The position numbers and the translations under genes were made by a program. Source: CAYOKT01 sp964404605 (lineage in GTDB: Bacteria > Electryoneota > Electryoneia > Electryoneales > Electryoneaceae). Taken from it: a DNA stretch of 30,587 bases. Under the pieces are notes generated by a model that had not been told where the DNA came from, did no database searches, and saw nothing but the letters and a program-made list of their open reading frames with translations. Shown one piece after another: positions 30,551 through 30,587 of the stretch (position 1 is its first letter; every line of letters begins with the position of its first letter). Where the stretch lies: assembly GCA_964404605.1 (NCBI GenBank), contig CAYOKT010000035.1, positions 1 to 30,587 of the forward strand, given 5' to 3'.

Positions 30551-30587
30551 GATGGACTCCCAGGTGGTTGGCGGGCAAGGTACGGAA

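Overview
The window is about 30.6 kb of GC-rich bacterial chromosome (roughly two thirds G+C by eye), densely coded, with 27 protein genes I can support. I see no tRNA, rRNA, CRISPR array, phage gene or transposase. The gene set (complete bacillithiol pathway, hopanoid-type squalene genes hpnC/hpnD, SUF iron-sulphur assembly with SufU, a split B12-dependent acyl-CoA mutase, an Ig-like outer-surface lipoprotein) fits a high-GC, Gram-negative-type bacterium of the broad FCB/Gemmatimonadota/candidate-phylum kind. No marker gene here fixes the phylum, so that placement is inference.

Positions 96-8366 (minus strand) form one tightly packed operon: SAM methyltransferase, bshC, bshB1, bshA, phosphohexomutase, hpnC, hpnD and a low-molecular-weight phosphatase. 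Most junctions are 4- or 8-base start/stop overlaps. The operon makes bacillithiol, probably its N-methyl derivative, together with sugar phosphates and squalene precursors. A strong promoter (TTGACC-17-TATATT) lies at 8374-8402. Diverging from it, 8473-12370 (plus) carries an Ig-like lipoprotein, manC (GDP-mannose supply), a small unknown protein coupled to manC, and a Crp/Fnr regulator, closed by a clear intrinsic terminator.

Positions 12620-20507 (plus) hold meaB, the mutase large subunit, a 1516-residue soluble hybrid histidine kinase and the separate B12-binding small subunit. Active-site positions of the large subunit (Phe103, Gln221) are isobutyryl-CoA-mutase-like rather than methylmalonyl-CoA-mutase-like. 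Next come yebC and an AhpD-like gene.

Positions 21924-28412 (plus) are the SUF region: a promoter, a short leader with a terminator-like hairpin, an Rrf2 regulator with three candidate cluster cysteines, sufC, sufB, sufD, a Rieske ferredoxin, sufS and sufU. A structured 127-base gap precedes sufS. Positions 28413-28666 hold a cluster of palindromic repeats, two modules of which recur at the left edge of the window (29-88). Convergent to suf, on the minus strand, are a sodium:solute symporter and an MTH1187-type thiamine-binding protein (28667-30550).

Several predicted promoters put the expected transcription start on or next to the start codon (8366, 12620, possibly 8473), so leaderless transcripts may be used here.
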